Shown here: piece by piece, positions 42,534 through 51,883 of the stretch
Position numbering within the stretch: position 1 is the stretch's first letter
How the letters are laid out: each line of letters opens with the position of its first letter
From: Burkholderiaceae bacterium
GTDB lineage: Bacteria; Pseudomonadota; Gammaproteobacteria; Burkholderiales; Burkholderiaceae_C
DNA length: 64,000 nucleotides
Direction of reading: 5' to 3'
NCBI GenBank assembly: GCA_016790515.1
Contig: JAEUOY010000064.1
Span: 62,001-126,000 of the forward strand
The notes under the pieces: generated by a model
The model's input: only the letters and a program-made list of their open reading frames with translations
Databases searched by the model: none
What the model was told of the DNA's origin: nothing
Made by a program: the position numbers and the translations under genes

Positions 42534-43934
42534 CTACTGCGGCGTCCAGCCGCCGCCCAGCGCCCGGTACAGCTCGATCACCGACGCGTAGGCACCGCTG
42601 GTCAGCTGGGTCAGCTGCAGCTCGGCGTCGAACAGCTGGCGCTGCGCATCCAGCACCTCGAAGTAGCCCGAGATGCCGTTGCTGTAGCGCAGCTCGACCA
42701 GCCGCAGCCGCTCGCGGCTGGCGTCGACCACCCGGGAGATGGCCGCCTGCTGTGCCCGCTGCTGCTCGAAGCGCACCAGCGCGTCCTCGACCTCGCGCAG
42801 CGCGGCCTGCACGGTGCGGGCGTAGTCCTCGGTCGCCAGCGCCTGCTGGGCCTGCGCGCCTTCGAGGCTGCTGGTCAGCCGCCCGCCGGTGAACAGCGGC
42901 AGCGTGATCGCCGGCTGCACGGTGTAGCCGATGCGGTCGGCGTCGATCAGCTGGCTCAGCTGCGGGCTGACGAAGCCGAGGAAGCCGGTCAGCGAGATTG
43001 CCGGCAGGAAGGCCTTCTGCGCCGCCTCGACGCTGGCCTGGCTGGCCGCCAGTGCCAGTTCTGCGGCGCGCACGTCGGGCCGTCGCATCAGCAGTGTGGC
43101 CGGAATGCCCGCTGGCAGCGACGGCGGCAGCGGGTACGAGGCCAGCGGCCGGCTCGGCTGCAGCGGGCCCGGGTAGCGCCCTGCCAGCGTCGACAGCGCG
43201 TTCTCCTGCCTGCCGCGGCGCTCCAGCAGCTGCGCGGTGGCGGCCTCGGCCTGGGCCAATGCCGTCTGCGCCTGCGTGACGTCGACCTTGGACACCACGC
43301 CGGCGTCGAAGCGCAGCGCGACGATGCGCAGCGACTCGGCGCGCGATCGGGCGGTACGGCGCGAGATCTCGAGCGCCTGGTCGATCTCCAGCAGGTCCAG
43401 CCAGCCCGAGGCGACGCGCGAGACCAGCCCGACCTGGACGAAGCGGCGCAGCGCGTCGGTCGACTCGAGGTTGCGCAGCGCGCTGTCGGACAGCGCGCGC
43501 AGCCGCCCCCAAAGGTCGATCTCCCAGGCCGGCAGCGCGAGACCGGCGCGGTAGACCGTCGAGCTCAGGTTGTCGGTGGCCGACAGCACCGACGGCGCCT
43601 GCTGGCGGGTGGCGCTCGCGTCGGCCGCCAGGGTCGGCCAGCGCGCCGAATCCTGGATGCCGTACTGCGCTCGCGCCAGTTCGACGCGCTGCGCGGCGAT
43701 GCGCAGGTCGCGGTTGTTGCGCAGCGCCTCGGCGATCAACGCGGCCAGCTCGGCGTCGCGGAACACGTCGCCGTAGGGCCGCTCGGCCAGGTTGTCGGCG
43801 GGGTCGGCCGCGCCGCGCCAGGCGGTGGGCAGCGCCGGCAGCGTGGCCGCGGCCGGCACCGGTGGCGGCGCGCTACAGCCGGCCAGTGCTGCTGCCAGCC
43901 CTGCGCTGGCCAGCGCCGCGATCTGCCGGCTCAC
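42534..43934 (-). CDS. NodT-family efflux outer-membrane lipoprotein
   Basis: A 466-aa outer-membrane channel subunit of a tripartite RND pump. The lipobox is 'LAGCSAP' (Cys about 20). The two outer-membrane efflux halves show typical blocks: 'WEIDLWGRLRALSDSA', 'RRPDVRAAELALAASQASV', 'LPAISLTGFLGF' and the final 'ALGGGW'. The start codon is GTG, overlapping the RND stop by four bases, so translation is coupled. It forms the trimeric barrel-tunnel through which substrates leave the cell. Confidence 0.92.
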   Translation of the reverse strand: MSRQIAALASAGLAAALAGCSAPPPVPAAATLPALPTAWRGAADPADNLAERPYGDVFRDAELAALIAEALRNNRDLRIAAQRVELARAQYGIQDSARWPTLAADASATRQQAPSVLSATDNLSSTVYRAGLALPAWEIDLWGRLRALSDSALRNLESTDALRRFVQVGLVSRVASGWLDLLEIDQALEISRRTARSRAESLRIVALRFDAGVVSKVDVTQAQTALAQAEAATAQLLERRGRQENALSTLAGRYPGPLQPSRPLASYPLPPSLPAGIPATLLMRRPDVRAAELALAASQASVEAAQKAFLPAISLTGFLGFVSPQLSQLIDADRIGYTVQPAITLPLFTGGRLTSSLEGAQAQQALATEDYARTVQAALREVEDALVRFEQQRAQQAAISRVVDASRERLRLVELRYSNGISGYFEVLDAQRQLFDAELQLTQLTSGAYASVIELYRALGGGWTPQ

Positions 43935-46900
43935 GACCCGCCCTCCGCCGTGGTGGGCGTGGCGGCCGCTGGGGCCACGGCCGGCGGCCGGCGGCCGAAC
44001 AGCTTCATCATCGCGATGTAGAAGATCGGCGTGAAGAACACGCCGACCAGCGTCGCCGCCAGCATGCCGCCGAGGATGCCGGTGCCCACCGAATGCTGCG
44101 TCGCTGCGCCCGCGCCCGAGGCCTTGACCAGCGGCAGCACGCCGAGGATGAAGGCCAGCGAGGTCATCACGATCGGCCGCAGCCGGGCGCGGCCGGCCTC
44201 GATCGCCGCGTCGACGACCGCCATGCCCGCTTCATGCTGCTGCTTCGCGAACTCGACGATCAGGATGCCGTTCTTGCCTGCCAGCCCGACCAGCGTGATC
44301 AGGCTGACCTGGAAGAACACGTCGTTCGGCGCGCTGCGCAGCAGCAGCGCGAGCAGCGCGCCGAGGACCGCGATCGGCACGATCAGGAACACCGCGACCG
44401 GGAGCGTCCAGCTCTCGTACAGCGCGGCGAGGAACAGGAACACGAAGACCAGCGACAGCGCGAAGATGCCCGCGGCCTGCCCGCCGGCCAGCTTCTCCTG
44501 CAGCGACTGGCCCGACCACTGGTACGAGGTGCCCTCGGGCAGCTTGGTCGAAGAGATCGATTCCATCGCCGCCAGCGCCTCGCCCGAGCTCCTGCCCGGC
44601 GCCGCCGCGCCGTTGAGCTGGATCGACGGGTAGCCGTTGTAGCGCGCCAGCGCGATCGGCGCCGATCGCCATTCGGTGGACATCAGCGCGGCCAGCGGCA
44701 CCAGCCCGCCGTCGGCATTGCGGATCTGGAAGCGCTGCAGTGCCGCGGGGTCGCTGCGGAAGGCCTGCTCGGCCTGCACCTTGACCTTCAGGTTGGTGCC
44801 GAAGGCGCTGAACTGGTTGACGAAGCTCGAGCCCAGCAGGGTGCCGACGCTGGCGTACAGCTCGGGCAGCGGCACGCCCAGCGCCTTGGCCTTGTTGCGG
44901 TCGATGTCGAGGAACAGCGTCTGCACCTGGGGCGCCGCGACGCTGCGCACGCCCTGCAGCTTGTCGTGGCGCGCGGCCTCGGCGGTCACGGCCAGCGCGG
45001 CTTCGTCGAGCTTGGCGCGGTCGCCGTCCAGCGACAGCAGCCGGTAGTCGAAGCCGGCGGTGCTGCCCATGCCCGAGATCGGCGGCTCGTTCAGCGCGAA
45101 CACCCGCGCCTCGGTGATGCCGGCCAGCTGCCGATTCAGCCGCTGCAGCACGCCGAAGACATGCGCCTCGGGCGTGGTGCGCTCGCTCCAGGGCGCGAGC
45201 GTGGCGAACACGAAGGCCTGATTGGCATAGCGGTAGAAGATCGAGTAGCCGAGGATGGAGACGTATTCCTGCACGGCGTCTTCCTTGGCCAGGATGGCCT
45301 CGGCCTTCTTCAGTGCTTCGAGGGTGCGCTCGGCCGATGCGGCCGACGGCGCGTCGACCACGACGTAGATCGTGCCCTTGTCCTCTTCGGGCACGAAGCC
45401 GCCGGGGATCGTGCCGAACAGCCAGAACACGCCGCCGAGCATCGCGGCGTAGGCCACGGCAGACACGAGCTTGCGGCCCAGCATGGCCTGGACGCCGCCG
45501 ACGTAGCCCCGGGTCACCTGGTCGAAGAAGCGGTCGAAGGCCCGCAGCGGCGCGATCTTCTTCTCGCCGGGCCTGAGGATCAGCGCGCACAGCGCGGGCG
45601 TCAGCGTCAGCGCGGTGATCGCCGACAGCAGCGTGGCGAAGGTGATGGTGATCGCGAACTGCTTGTACAGCGTGCCGGTCACGCCGCCGAGGAAGGCGAT
45701 CGGCACGAACACCGCGCAGATCACCGCGGTGACGCCGACGATCGCGCTGCCGATGCCCTGCATCGCCTTGATCGAGGCGCTGGTGGCATCGAGGTGCTCG
45801 TCGTGCATGATCTTCTCGACCGCCTCCACGACCACGATCGCGTCGTCGACCACGATCCCGATCGCCAGCACCAGGCCGAACAACGTGAGCATGTTGATCG
45901 AGAAACCGGCCAGCAGCAGCCCGGCCATGCTGCCGATGATCGACACCGGGATCGCCAGCAGCGGAATCACGGTGGCGCGCAGGCTGCCCAGGAACAGGTA
46001 GACCACGATCAGCACCAGCACGAAGGCCTCGATGAAGGTGTGCGTGACGAGCTCGACCGAGGCGGTGACGAAGCGCGTGGTGTCGTACGCCACCGACCAC
46101 TTGATCTCGCGGGGAAAGGCCCGCATCAGCTCGTCCATCTTGTTCTTCAGCGCCTCGGCCAGCTCCAGCGCGTTGGCGCCGGGGCTGAGGTAGACGCCCA
46201 GCGCCACCGCCGGCTGGCCGTTCAGGCGCGAATCCATCTGGTAGTCGTCCTTGCCGAGCTCGACCCGGGCGACGTCGCGCACCCGCACCACCGAGCCGTC
46301 GGCCAGCGCGCGGACCACGATGTTGCGGAACTGCTCCACCTCGACCAGTCCACCGCTGGTCTGCACCGGGAAGGTCAGCAGCTGGCCCTGCCCGGACGGC
46401 GCCTGGCCGAGCTCGCCGACCGGGTAGTTCTGGTTCTGCTCCTTCACCGCGTTGCCGACGTCGTTGGCGGTCAGCCGGTACTTGGCCAGGCGGTCCGGAT
46501 CGAGCCACAGGCGCATCGCGTAGGGCGCGGCGAACAGCGTCACGTCGCCCACGCCAGGCAGCCGCTTCAGTTCGTTCAGCACCTGGCTGTTGGCCAGGTT
46601 GGCGATGTAGGTGGTGTCGAAGCGCGGGTCCTCGCTGCGCAGCACCACCACCTGCAGGATCTGCGGGTTGGTGCGGTCCACCCGCAGGCCGGAGCGCAGC
46701 ACCTCGGGCGGCAGCAGCGGCTCGACCCGCTTGGCGCGGTTGCTGACATCCACCGCGGCCAGGTCCAGGTCGGTGCCGGGCTCGAAGAACACCGACAGCT
46801 GCATCAGCCCGCTGGCCGAGCTGGTGCTCTGCATGTAGAGCAGGCCCTTGGCGCCGTTCATCTCGCGCTCCAGCGGCGCGGCGACGGTGGTCTCCAGCGT

Positions 46901-47062
46901 CTCGGGGCTGGCGCCGGGGTAGGTGGCGGTGATCATCACCTGCGGCGGCGCCACCACCGGGTACTGCTCGACCGCCAGCTCGCGCACGGCCAGCACGCCG
47001 ACCAGCATGAAGATCAGCGAGATGACGGTCGCCAGGACCGGGCGCTTGACGAAGAATCCCAT
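43931..47062 (-). CDS. RND-family multidrug efflux pump (HAE1 type), inner-membrane subunit
   Basis: A 1043-aa proton-driven pump of the HAE1 family (AcrB/MexB-like). The conserved proton-relay aspartates in 'GIVVDDAIVVVEAVE' (Asp406 and Asp407) correspond to AcrB 407/408. The N-terminal 'FVKRPVLATVISL', the porter-domain 'GKNPL'-like and 'LQEKLAGGQAAGIFAL' regions and the 'LVGLAGKNGILIVEFAKQ' block in the second half fit the family. Length is standard. It lies between the fusion protein (12-base gap) and the outer-membrane gene (4-base overlap). No regulator gene lies adjacent, so control is by something outside this operon. Confidence 0.94.
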   Translation of the reverse strand: MGFFVKRPVLATVISLIFMLVGVLAVRELAVEQYPVVAPPQVMITATYPGASPETLETTVAAPLEREMNGAKGLLYMQSTSSASGLMQLSVFFEPGTDLDLAAVDVSNRAKRVEPLLPPEVLRSGLRVDRTNPQILQVVVLRSEDPRFDTTYIANLANSQVLNELKRLPGVGDVTLFAAPYAMRLWLDPDRLAKYRLTANDVGNAVKEQNQNYPVGELGQAPSGQGQLLTFPVQTSGGLVEVEQFRNIVVRALADGSVVRVRDVARVELGKDDYQMDSRLNGQPAVALGVYLSPGANALELAEALKNKMDELMRAFPREIKWSVAYDTTRFVTASVELVTHTFIEAFVLVLIVVYLFLGSLRATVIPLLAIPVSIIGSMAGLLLAGFSINMLTLFGLVLAIGIVVDDAIVVVEAVEKIMHDEHLDATSASIKAMQGIGSAIVGVTAVICAVFVPIAFLGGVTGTLYKQFAITITFATLLSAITALTLTPALCALILRPGEKKIAPLRAFDRFFDQVTRGYVGGVQAMLGRKLVSAVAYAAMLGGVFWLFGTIPGGFVPEEDKGTIYVVVDAPSAASAERTLEALKKAEAILAKEDAVQEYVSILGYSIFYRYANQAFVFATLAPWSERTTPEAHVFGVLQRLNRQLAGITEARVFALNEPPISGMGSTAGFDYRLLSLDGDRAKLDEAALAVTAEAARHDKLQGVRSVAAPQVQTLFLDIDRNKAKALGVPLPELYASVGTLLGSSFVNQFSAFGTNLKVKVQAEQAFRSDPAALQRFQIRNADGGLVPLAALMSTEWRSAPIALARYNGYPSIQLNGAAAPGRSSGEALAAMESISSTKLPEGTSYQWSGQSLQEKLAGGQAAGIFALSLVFVFLFLAALYESWTLPVAVFLIVPIAVLGALLALLLRSAPNDVFFQVSLITLVGLAGKNGILIVEFAKQQHEAGMAVVDAAIEAGRARLRPIVMTSLAFILGVLPLVKASGAGAATQHSVGTGILGGMLAATLVGVFFTPIFYIAMMKLFGRRPPAVAPAAATPTTAEGGS

Positions 47063-47074
47063 CGCCGGCCCCGC

Positions 47075-48244
47075 TCAGCGCGACGCGGCGGCGGCCGCTG
47101 CCGGGGCCGCCGGCGCTGGCCAGGGCGACGGCGCCACCACCGCGCCCTGGCGCAGCCGCTGCAGGCCCTGGACGACCACCGTCTCGCCGGCGCCCAGGCC
47201 GCGGTCGATGATCCAGTCGCTGCCATGCCAGGCGCCGACCACCAGGTCGCGCCGCTGCACCCTGTGCTCGGCGTCGACGACCCAGGCGATGTGGCCGGTC
47301 GGCGTCTTGACCACCGCCGCCTGCGGGATCAGCACCGTGTCGGGCCGGCTGGCCAACGTGTAGAGCACCCGCACCACCATGCCCGGCAGCAGCTGCTGGC
47401 GCGGGTTGGGCATCACCGCGCGCAGCGTCAGCGTGCCGGTGCCGGGGTTGACCCGCGAATCGGTGAAGTCGAGCTGGCCGGTGCGCTCGAACTCGCTGCC
47501 GTCGGGCAGGAAGATGCGTGCCACCGAGGTGCCGGCGCCGGTCTTGACGGTGCCGCGCTGCAGTTCGCGCTGCAGCACCAGCGCGTCGCGGTCGGCCATC
47601 GTGAAGTTGACATAGACCTTGTCGAGCCGGTCGATCGTCGTCAGGTGGGTGGCCTCGCCCTTGCCGACCAGCCGGCCTTCGGGCACCAGGGTCGCGCCGA
47701 TCTTGCCGCTCTCGGTGGCCAGCACCCGGGTGTAGCCCAGGTTGGTCCGGGCGCGGTCGACGTTGGCGCTGGACACCGCCAGCAGCGCCTCGGTCTGCTT
47801 GACCGCGGTGAGCGCGTCGTCGTAGTCCTGCTGGCTGATCGCGTTCTCCTTGACCAGCGGCGCCAGCCTGGCCTCGCGCGAGCGGGCGCTGGCCAGGTTG
47901 GCCTGCGCGCGCGCCAGGTCGGCCTGGGCGTCGGCCAGCGCGATCTGGAACGGTGTCGCGTCGATCGTGTAGAGCAGGTCGCCGCGCCTGACCTCGCTGC
48001 CCTCGACGAAATGGCGTCGCTCGAGGATGCCTTCGACGCGGGCGCGAACCTCGACCGAGCGGTAGGCGGCGACGCGGCCGACGAACTCGTCGACCACCGG
48101 CACGGTCTCGGCGCGCGAGACGGCCACCTCGACCGCAGCGGGCGGCGCAGCGGCGGCCGGGGGTGCCGGCGGCTTGTTGCAGCCGGCCAGCAGGGCTGCG
48201 GCAAGCAGGCTCAGGACGCACGTGGCAGGGCGGGTGATGGACAT
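47075..48244 (-). CDS. RND efflux periplasmic adaptor (membrane fusion) lipoprotein
   Basis: A 389-aa adaptor. The lipobox is 'LLAGCNK' (Cys about 22). It has the barrel-sandwich/lipoyl and helical hairpin layout of HlyD/AcrA proteins: 'VRARVEGILERRHFVEG', 'YTIDATPFQIALADAQADLARA' (seen as 'TPFQIALADAQADL'), 'SGKIGATLVPEGRLV', and the membrane-proximal domain with 'LLPGMVVRVLY'. It is first in the operon MFP-RND-OMF-EamA, all on the minus strand. It is divergent from the VIT-like gene, with 144 bases between starts. The C-terminus is unusually Ala-rich. Confidence 0.92.
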   Translation of the reverse strand: MSITRPATCVLSLLAAALLAGCNKPPAPPAAAAPPAAVEVAVSRAETVPVVDEFVGRVAAYRSVEVRARVEGILERRHFVEGSEVRRGDLLYTIDATPFQIALADAQADLARAQANLASARSREARLAPLVKENAISQQDYDDALTAVKQTEALLAVSSANVDRARTNLGYTRVLATESGKIGATLVPEGRLVGKGEATHLTTIDRLDKVYVNFTMADRDALVLQRELQRGTVKTGAGTSVARIFLPDGSEFERTGQLDFTDSRVNPGTGTLTLRAVMPNPRQQLLPGMVVRVLYTLASRPDTVLIPQAAVVKTPTGHIAWVVDAEHRVQRRDLVVGAWHGSDWIIDRGLGAGETVVVQGLQRLRQGAVVAPSPWPAPAAPAAAAAASR

Positions 48245-48358
48245 CTCTGGGGCGTCCCGGCTGACGAACGGAGCGCTGGGCCGTGGCTGCGCAGCGAACG
48301 GACTATATCGGCGCGGCCGGTGGCCGCAGGCCGCTGGCTATACTGAAATTCCGACCCC

Positions 48359-48381
48359 AGGGCAGGACCCTGGCCTGCCCT
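48359..48381. promoter_or_regulatory. Inverted repeat close to start of VIT-like gene
   Basis: AGGGCAGG (48359-48366) and CCTGCCCT (48374-48381) are perfectly complementary with a 7-base loop and end seven bases before the ATG at 48389. A -10-like TATACT lies at 48339-48344. The stem would sit in the leader RNA and could cover the ribosome site, or be a repressor operator in the spacer shared with the RND operon. Confidence 0.35.
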
Positions 48382-48388
48382 ACCTGCC

Positions 48389-49054
48389 ATGGCCGCGGCC
48401 GCCGACAGCCCCGAAAGCCGACCCGTGCTCGACCCGATCGACCGCACCTCCGAGGTGCTGTTCGGGCTGTTCATGGTATTGACGTTCACCGGCACGCTCA
48501 GCGTGGCCACCGCCGGGCGCGACGATGTGCGCGAGATGATGATCGCGGCGATCGGCTGCAACGTCGCCTGGGGCTTCGTCGACGCGGTGATGTACGTGCT
48601 GCGCAACCTGGTGGCGCGTGGTCGCCAGGCCAGCTTCACCCGTGCGGTGCAACGGGCGGCGCGGCCCGAAGAGGCCCATGCGCTGATCGCCGCCGAACTG
48701 CGCGGCAGCGCCGACGGCCTGGGCCCGAAGGCGCTGGAGGCGCTGCGCGAGTGGCTGTGCGCCCAGCCGGTCGCGCCCCGGCAGCGCGCGCGCCCGACCG
48801 CGGCCGACCTGCGCGGGGCGCTGGGCGTGTTCCTGCTGGTCACGGCGTCGACCTTCCCGCCGGTGCTGCCGTTCATCGTCTTCCAGAACCTGCCGCTGGC
48901 GATGCGGGTGTCGGCCGCGATCGCGCTGGCGATGCTGTTCGTCAGCGGCTACAGCTGGGGCCGTTACGCCGGGCTGCGGCCGGTCTGGGTCGGCGCCGTG
49001 ATGATGGTGCTGGGCGCCGTCGTCACGTCGGTGGTGATCGCGCTCGGCGGCTGA
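48389..49054 (+). CDS. VIT1/CCC1-like integral membrane protein
   Basis: A 221-aa inner-membrane protein with about five helices. The first helix segment 'FGLFMVLTFTGTLSVATAG' and the motif 'IAAIGCNVAWGFVDAVMYVL' match a bacterial group related to VIT1/CCC1 iron and manganese transporters. A cytosolic segment of about 70 residues, with 'EEAHALIAAELRGS', follows, then three C-terminal helices. Metal transport is a family-level guess, because this branch is uncharacterised. The start ATG 48389 lacks an obvious ribosome site, and an inverted repeat occupies its leader. Confidence 0.75.
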   Translation: MAAAADSPESRPVLDPIDRTSEVLFGLFMVLTFTGTLSVATAGRDDVREMMIAAIGCNVAWGFVDAVMYVLRNLVARGRQASFTRAVQRAARPEEAHALIAAELRGSADGLGPKALEALREWLCAQPVAPRQRARPTAADLRGALGVFLLVTASTFPPVLPFIVFQNLPLAMRVSAAIALAMLFVSGYSWGRYAGLRPVWVGAVMMVLGAVVTSVVIALGG

Positions 49055-49122
49055 ACGCGCGCGTGGCAACATCCGCGCGGCAGCGCGGTGACCGCGCCGC
49101 CGGGCCGATCAGGAGGGGCGAG

Positions 49123-50673
49123 ATGTCGAGTTGGAGAACCTGGGCCGCGAGGGTGCTGGTCCTCGGGCTGGTCGGGCTCGCCGGCTGCGCCTCGCTGCCG
49201 GCGCTGGACGGCCGCCTGCCGACCCGGGCCATCGACGACACCGCCGGCACCCGGCTGGGCCAGGCGATCGCGCCGCTGGAGGCCGCGCATCCGGGCCTGA
49301 GCGGCGTCCATGCGCTGACCGAGGGCACCGATGCCTTTGCCGCCCGCGGCCTGCTGGCGGCGGCGGCCGAGCGCAGCCTCGACGTGCAGTACTACATCTG
49401 GCACCCCGACGAGGCCGGGCTGTCGCTGTTCGAGGCGCTGTGGAAGGCGGCCGATCGCAACGTGCGGGTGCGCCTGCTGCTCGACGACAACAACACCGGC
49501 GGCATGGACCCGCTGATCGCGACGCTGGACGCCCACCCCTTCATCGAGGTGCGGCTGTACAACCCGGTGGCCCAGCGCAGCCTGCGGGCGCTGAACTTCC
49601 TGACCGACTTCAGCCGCGTCAACCGCCGCATGCACAACAAGTCGTTCACCGCCGACAACCAGGTCGCCGTGGTCGGCGGCCGCAACGTCGGCAACGAGTA
49701 CTACGGCATCGGCAGTGGGGTCGAGTTCGCCGATGCCGACGTGATGGTGGTCGGCCCGGCGGTGCGCGAGGTGTCCGCGGCCTTCGACCGCTACTGGAAC
49801 AGCGCCTCGGCCTACCCGGCGCGCGCACTCGTCGGCGCCGCGGCGCCCGGAGCCGAGCAGGCGCTGCAGGCGCGCTTTGCCCAGACCCGGGACTCGCCCG
49901 CCGCGCAGAGCTACCAGCAGGCGCTGCGCACGGCGCCGTTCGTGCGCGAGCTGATGGACGCGACGCTGAAACTGGAGTGGAGCCGCACGCTGCTGGTCGT
50001 CGACGATCCGGCCAAGACGCTGGCGCCCGAGGTCAGCGCCGACCAGCTGCTGCTGCTGCCGCTGCTGAAGGCGATGGGCGACCCCCAGGCCTCGTTCGAC
50101 CTGGTCTCGCCCTACCTGGTGCCGGCCGCCAAGGGCACCGAGGCGATCGCCGCGCTGGCGCGCAGCGGCGTGCGGGTGCGCATCCTGACCAATTCGCTGG
50201 CTGCCACCGACGTCGGCGCGGTGCATTCGGGCTATGCCAAGCGGCGCCCCGACCTGCTCGCCGCCGGCGTGAAGCTCTACGAGATCAAGCCGACCGCGCT
50301 GTCCGACGTGAAATCGAACGAGAAGTCCAGGGGCAGCAGCTCGTCGGCGCTGCATGCCAAGACCTTCAGCGTCGACGGCGGCAAGGTCTTCGTCGGCTCG
50401 TTCAACTTCGACCCGCGCTCGGCGCTGCTGAACACCGAGATGGGCCTGGTCATCGACAGCCCGGTGCTGGCCGCCGGCGTGAGCCGGATGTTCGACGAGG
50501 TGGCGCCGCTGGGCGCCTACGAGGTGCGGCTGAAGCCCGACGGCGGGTCGCTCGAATGGATCGAGCGCACGCCGCAGGGCGAGGTCCGCCACGACACCGA
50601 GCCCGGCACCTCGGCGTTGCGGCGCCTCGGCGTGGGCCTCATGTCCTGGCTGCCGATCGAGTGGCTGCTTTGA
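49123..50673 (+). CDS. Phospholipase D-family protein, cardiolipin synthase C-like
   Basis: A 516-aa lipoprotein-like enzyme of the PLD superfamily. The N-terminal lipobox 'LAGCAS' puts the anchor at about Cys24. Two HKD motifs are intact: His171-Asn-Lys173 with Asp178 ('MHNKSFTAD'), and His411-Ala-Lys413 with Asp418 ('LHAKTFSVD'), each followed by the G-S/G-G-x-N type end ('VGGRNV', 'VGSFNF'). The C-terminus 'RLGVGLMSWLPIEWLL' is the membrane-associated end typical of ClsC/YmdC proteins, which make cardiolipin from phosphatidylglycerol and phosphatidylethanolamine. The ribosome site AGGAGGGG supports ATG 49123. It precedes the persulfide dioxygenase gene by 13 bases. Confidence 0.88.
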   Translation: MSSWRTWAARVLVLGLVGLAGCASLPALDGRLPTRAIDDTAGTRLGQAIAPLEAAHPGLSGVHALTEGTDAFAARGLLAAAAERSLDVQYYIWHPDEAGLSLFEALWKAADRNVRVRLLLDDNNTGGMDPLIATLDAHPFIEVRLYNPVAQRSLRALNFLTDFSRVNRRMHNKSFTADNQVAVVGGRNVGNEYYGIGSGVEFADADVMVVGPAVREVSAAFDRYWNSASAYPARALVGAAAPGAEQALQARFAQTRDSPAAQSYQQALRTAPFVRELMDATLKLEWSRTLLVVDDPAKTLAPEVSADQLLLLPLLKAMGDPQASFDLVSPYLVPAAKGTEAIAALARSGVRVRILTNSLAATDVGAVHSGYAKRRPDLLAAGVKLYEIKPTALSDVKSNEKSRGSSSSALHAKTFSVDGGKVFVGSFNFDPRSALLNTEMGLVIDSPVLAAGVSRMFDEVAPLGAYEVRLKPDGGSLEWIERTPQGEVRHDTEPGTSALRRLGVGLMSWLPIEWLL

Positions 50674-50686
50674 CGGAGTCGATGCC

Positions 50687-51775
50687 ATGCTGGTCTTCCG
50701 CCCGCTGTTCGACCCGCTGTCGAGCACCTACACCTACCTGCTCGGCGACAGCGCGGCCGCCGAGGCGGTGCTGATCGACCCGGTGTTCGAGCAGGCCCGG
50801 CGCGACCTGGCGCTGCTGCGCGAGCTCGGGCTGCGACTGGTCGCCACGCTCGACACCCACGTGCATGCCGACCACGTCACCGGCGCCTGGCTGCTGAAGC
50901 AGCGCAGCGGCAGCACGATCGCGCTGGCCGCGGTGGCCGGTGCGGCGGGCGCCGACCGGGGGCTGCAGCATGGCGACCGGGTGGCCTTCGGCCGCCGCTG
51001 GCTCGAGGTGCGCGCCACGCCGGGCCACACCGACGGCTGCCTGAGCTACGTGCTCGACGACCAGAGCCGGGCCTTCACCGGCGACTGCCTGCTGGTGCGC
51101 GGTTGTGGCCGCACCGATTTCCAGCAGGGCAGCCCGCAGGCCCTGTTCCGCTCGGTGCACGAGCAGATCTTCACGCTGCCCGACAGCTGCCTGCTCTATC
51201 CGGGCCACGACTACCGCGGCATCACCGTGACCAGCGTGGCCGAGGAGAAGCGCTTCAACCCGCGGCTGGGCGGCGACGTCAGCGCGACCGACTTCGCCGG
51301 CTACATGAACCACCTGGGTCTGCCGCACCCGAAGCAGATGGCGGTCGCGGTGCCGGCCAACCTGCGCTGCGGCCAGCCGACCGAAGAGGCCGCGCTGCCC
51401 GAGGAGCCGGCCTGGGCGCCGCTGACCTTCAGCTTCGGCGGCATCTGGGAGATCCAGCCGGCCGCGCTGGAGGAGCGCCTGGCCGCCGACGGCGGGCCCC
51501 GGGTCCAGGTGGTCGACGTGCGCGAGCCCGACGAGTTCAACGACGCGCTGGGCCACCTGAAGGACGCCAGGCTGGTGCCGCTGTCGGCGCTGGCCGCGCG
51601 GCTGGGCGAGCTGGACCGCTCGCGGCCGGTGGTCACCGTCTGCCGCTCGGGGGCCCGTTCGGCCCAGGCCAGCCTGCTGCTGCAGAAGGCCGGGCTGGAC
51701 CAGGTCGCCAACCTGGCCGGCGGCATGCTGCGCTGGCGCGCCGAGGCGCTGCCGGTCGAGGGCGGCGCGTCCTGA
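50687..51775 (+). CDS. Persulfide dioxygenase-rhodanese fusion protein (PRF)
   Basis: A 362-aa fusion. Residues 1-250 are a metallo-beta-lactamase fold of the ETHE1 type with the iron ligands in 'DTHVHADH' (His58, His60, Asp62, His63), 'GHTDGC', 'TGDCLLV' and 'GHDYRG'. ETHE1-type enzymes oxidise glutathione persulfide to sulfite and glutathione. Residues about 265-362 are a rhodanese domain with the catalytic cysteine in 'VCRSGARS' (Cys319). The fusion resembles the PRF described from Burkholderia, where the rhodanese half makes glutathione persulfide from thiosulfate or runs in reverse. It is cytoplasmic. It uses the glutathione made by the gshA product elsewhere in the window. Confidence 0.93.
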   Translation: MLVFRPLFDPLSSTYTYLLGDSAAAEAVLIDPVFEQARRDLALLRELGLRLVATLDTHVHADHVTGAWLLKQRSGSTIALAAVAGAAGADRGLQHGDRVAFGRRWLEVRATPGHTDGCLSYVLDDQSRAFTGDCLLVRGCGRTDFQQGSPQALFRSVHEQIFTLPDSCLLYPGHDYRGITVTSVAEEKRFNPRLGGDVSATDFAGYMNHLGLPHPKQMAVAVPANLRCGQPTEEAALPEEPAWAPLTFSFGGIWEIQPAALEERLAADGGPRVQVVDVREPDEFNDALGHLKDARLVPLSALAARLGELDRSRPVVTVCRSGARSAQASLLLQKAGLDQVANLAGGMLRWRAEALPVEGGAS

Positions 51776-51883
51776 GCGGGTGATCCGGCACGGCGCCCGC
51801 CGGTGCCATCGATGCGTTGTGGTGGGTCGCCGGCCCGTCGCGGGGGACGGTGCCGGGTGACGGCAGCCCGGCCCGGGGGGTGC

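Noticed and set aside
43862..48346. 1494-codon plus-strand frame across the RND operon
   Set aside because: Composition is His/Gln/Arg/Ala-rich and featureless, whereas the minus strand encodes the three pump subunits with all family motifs.
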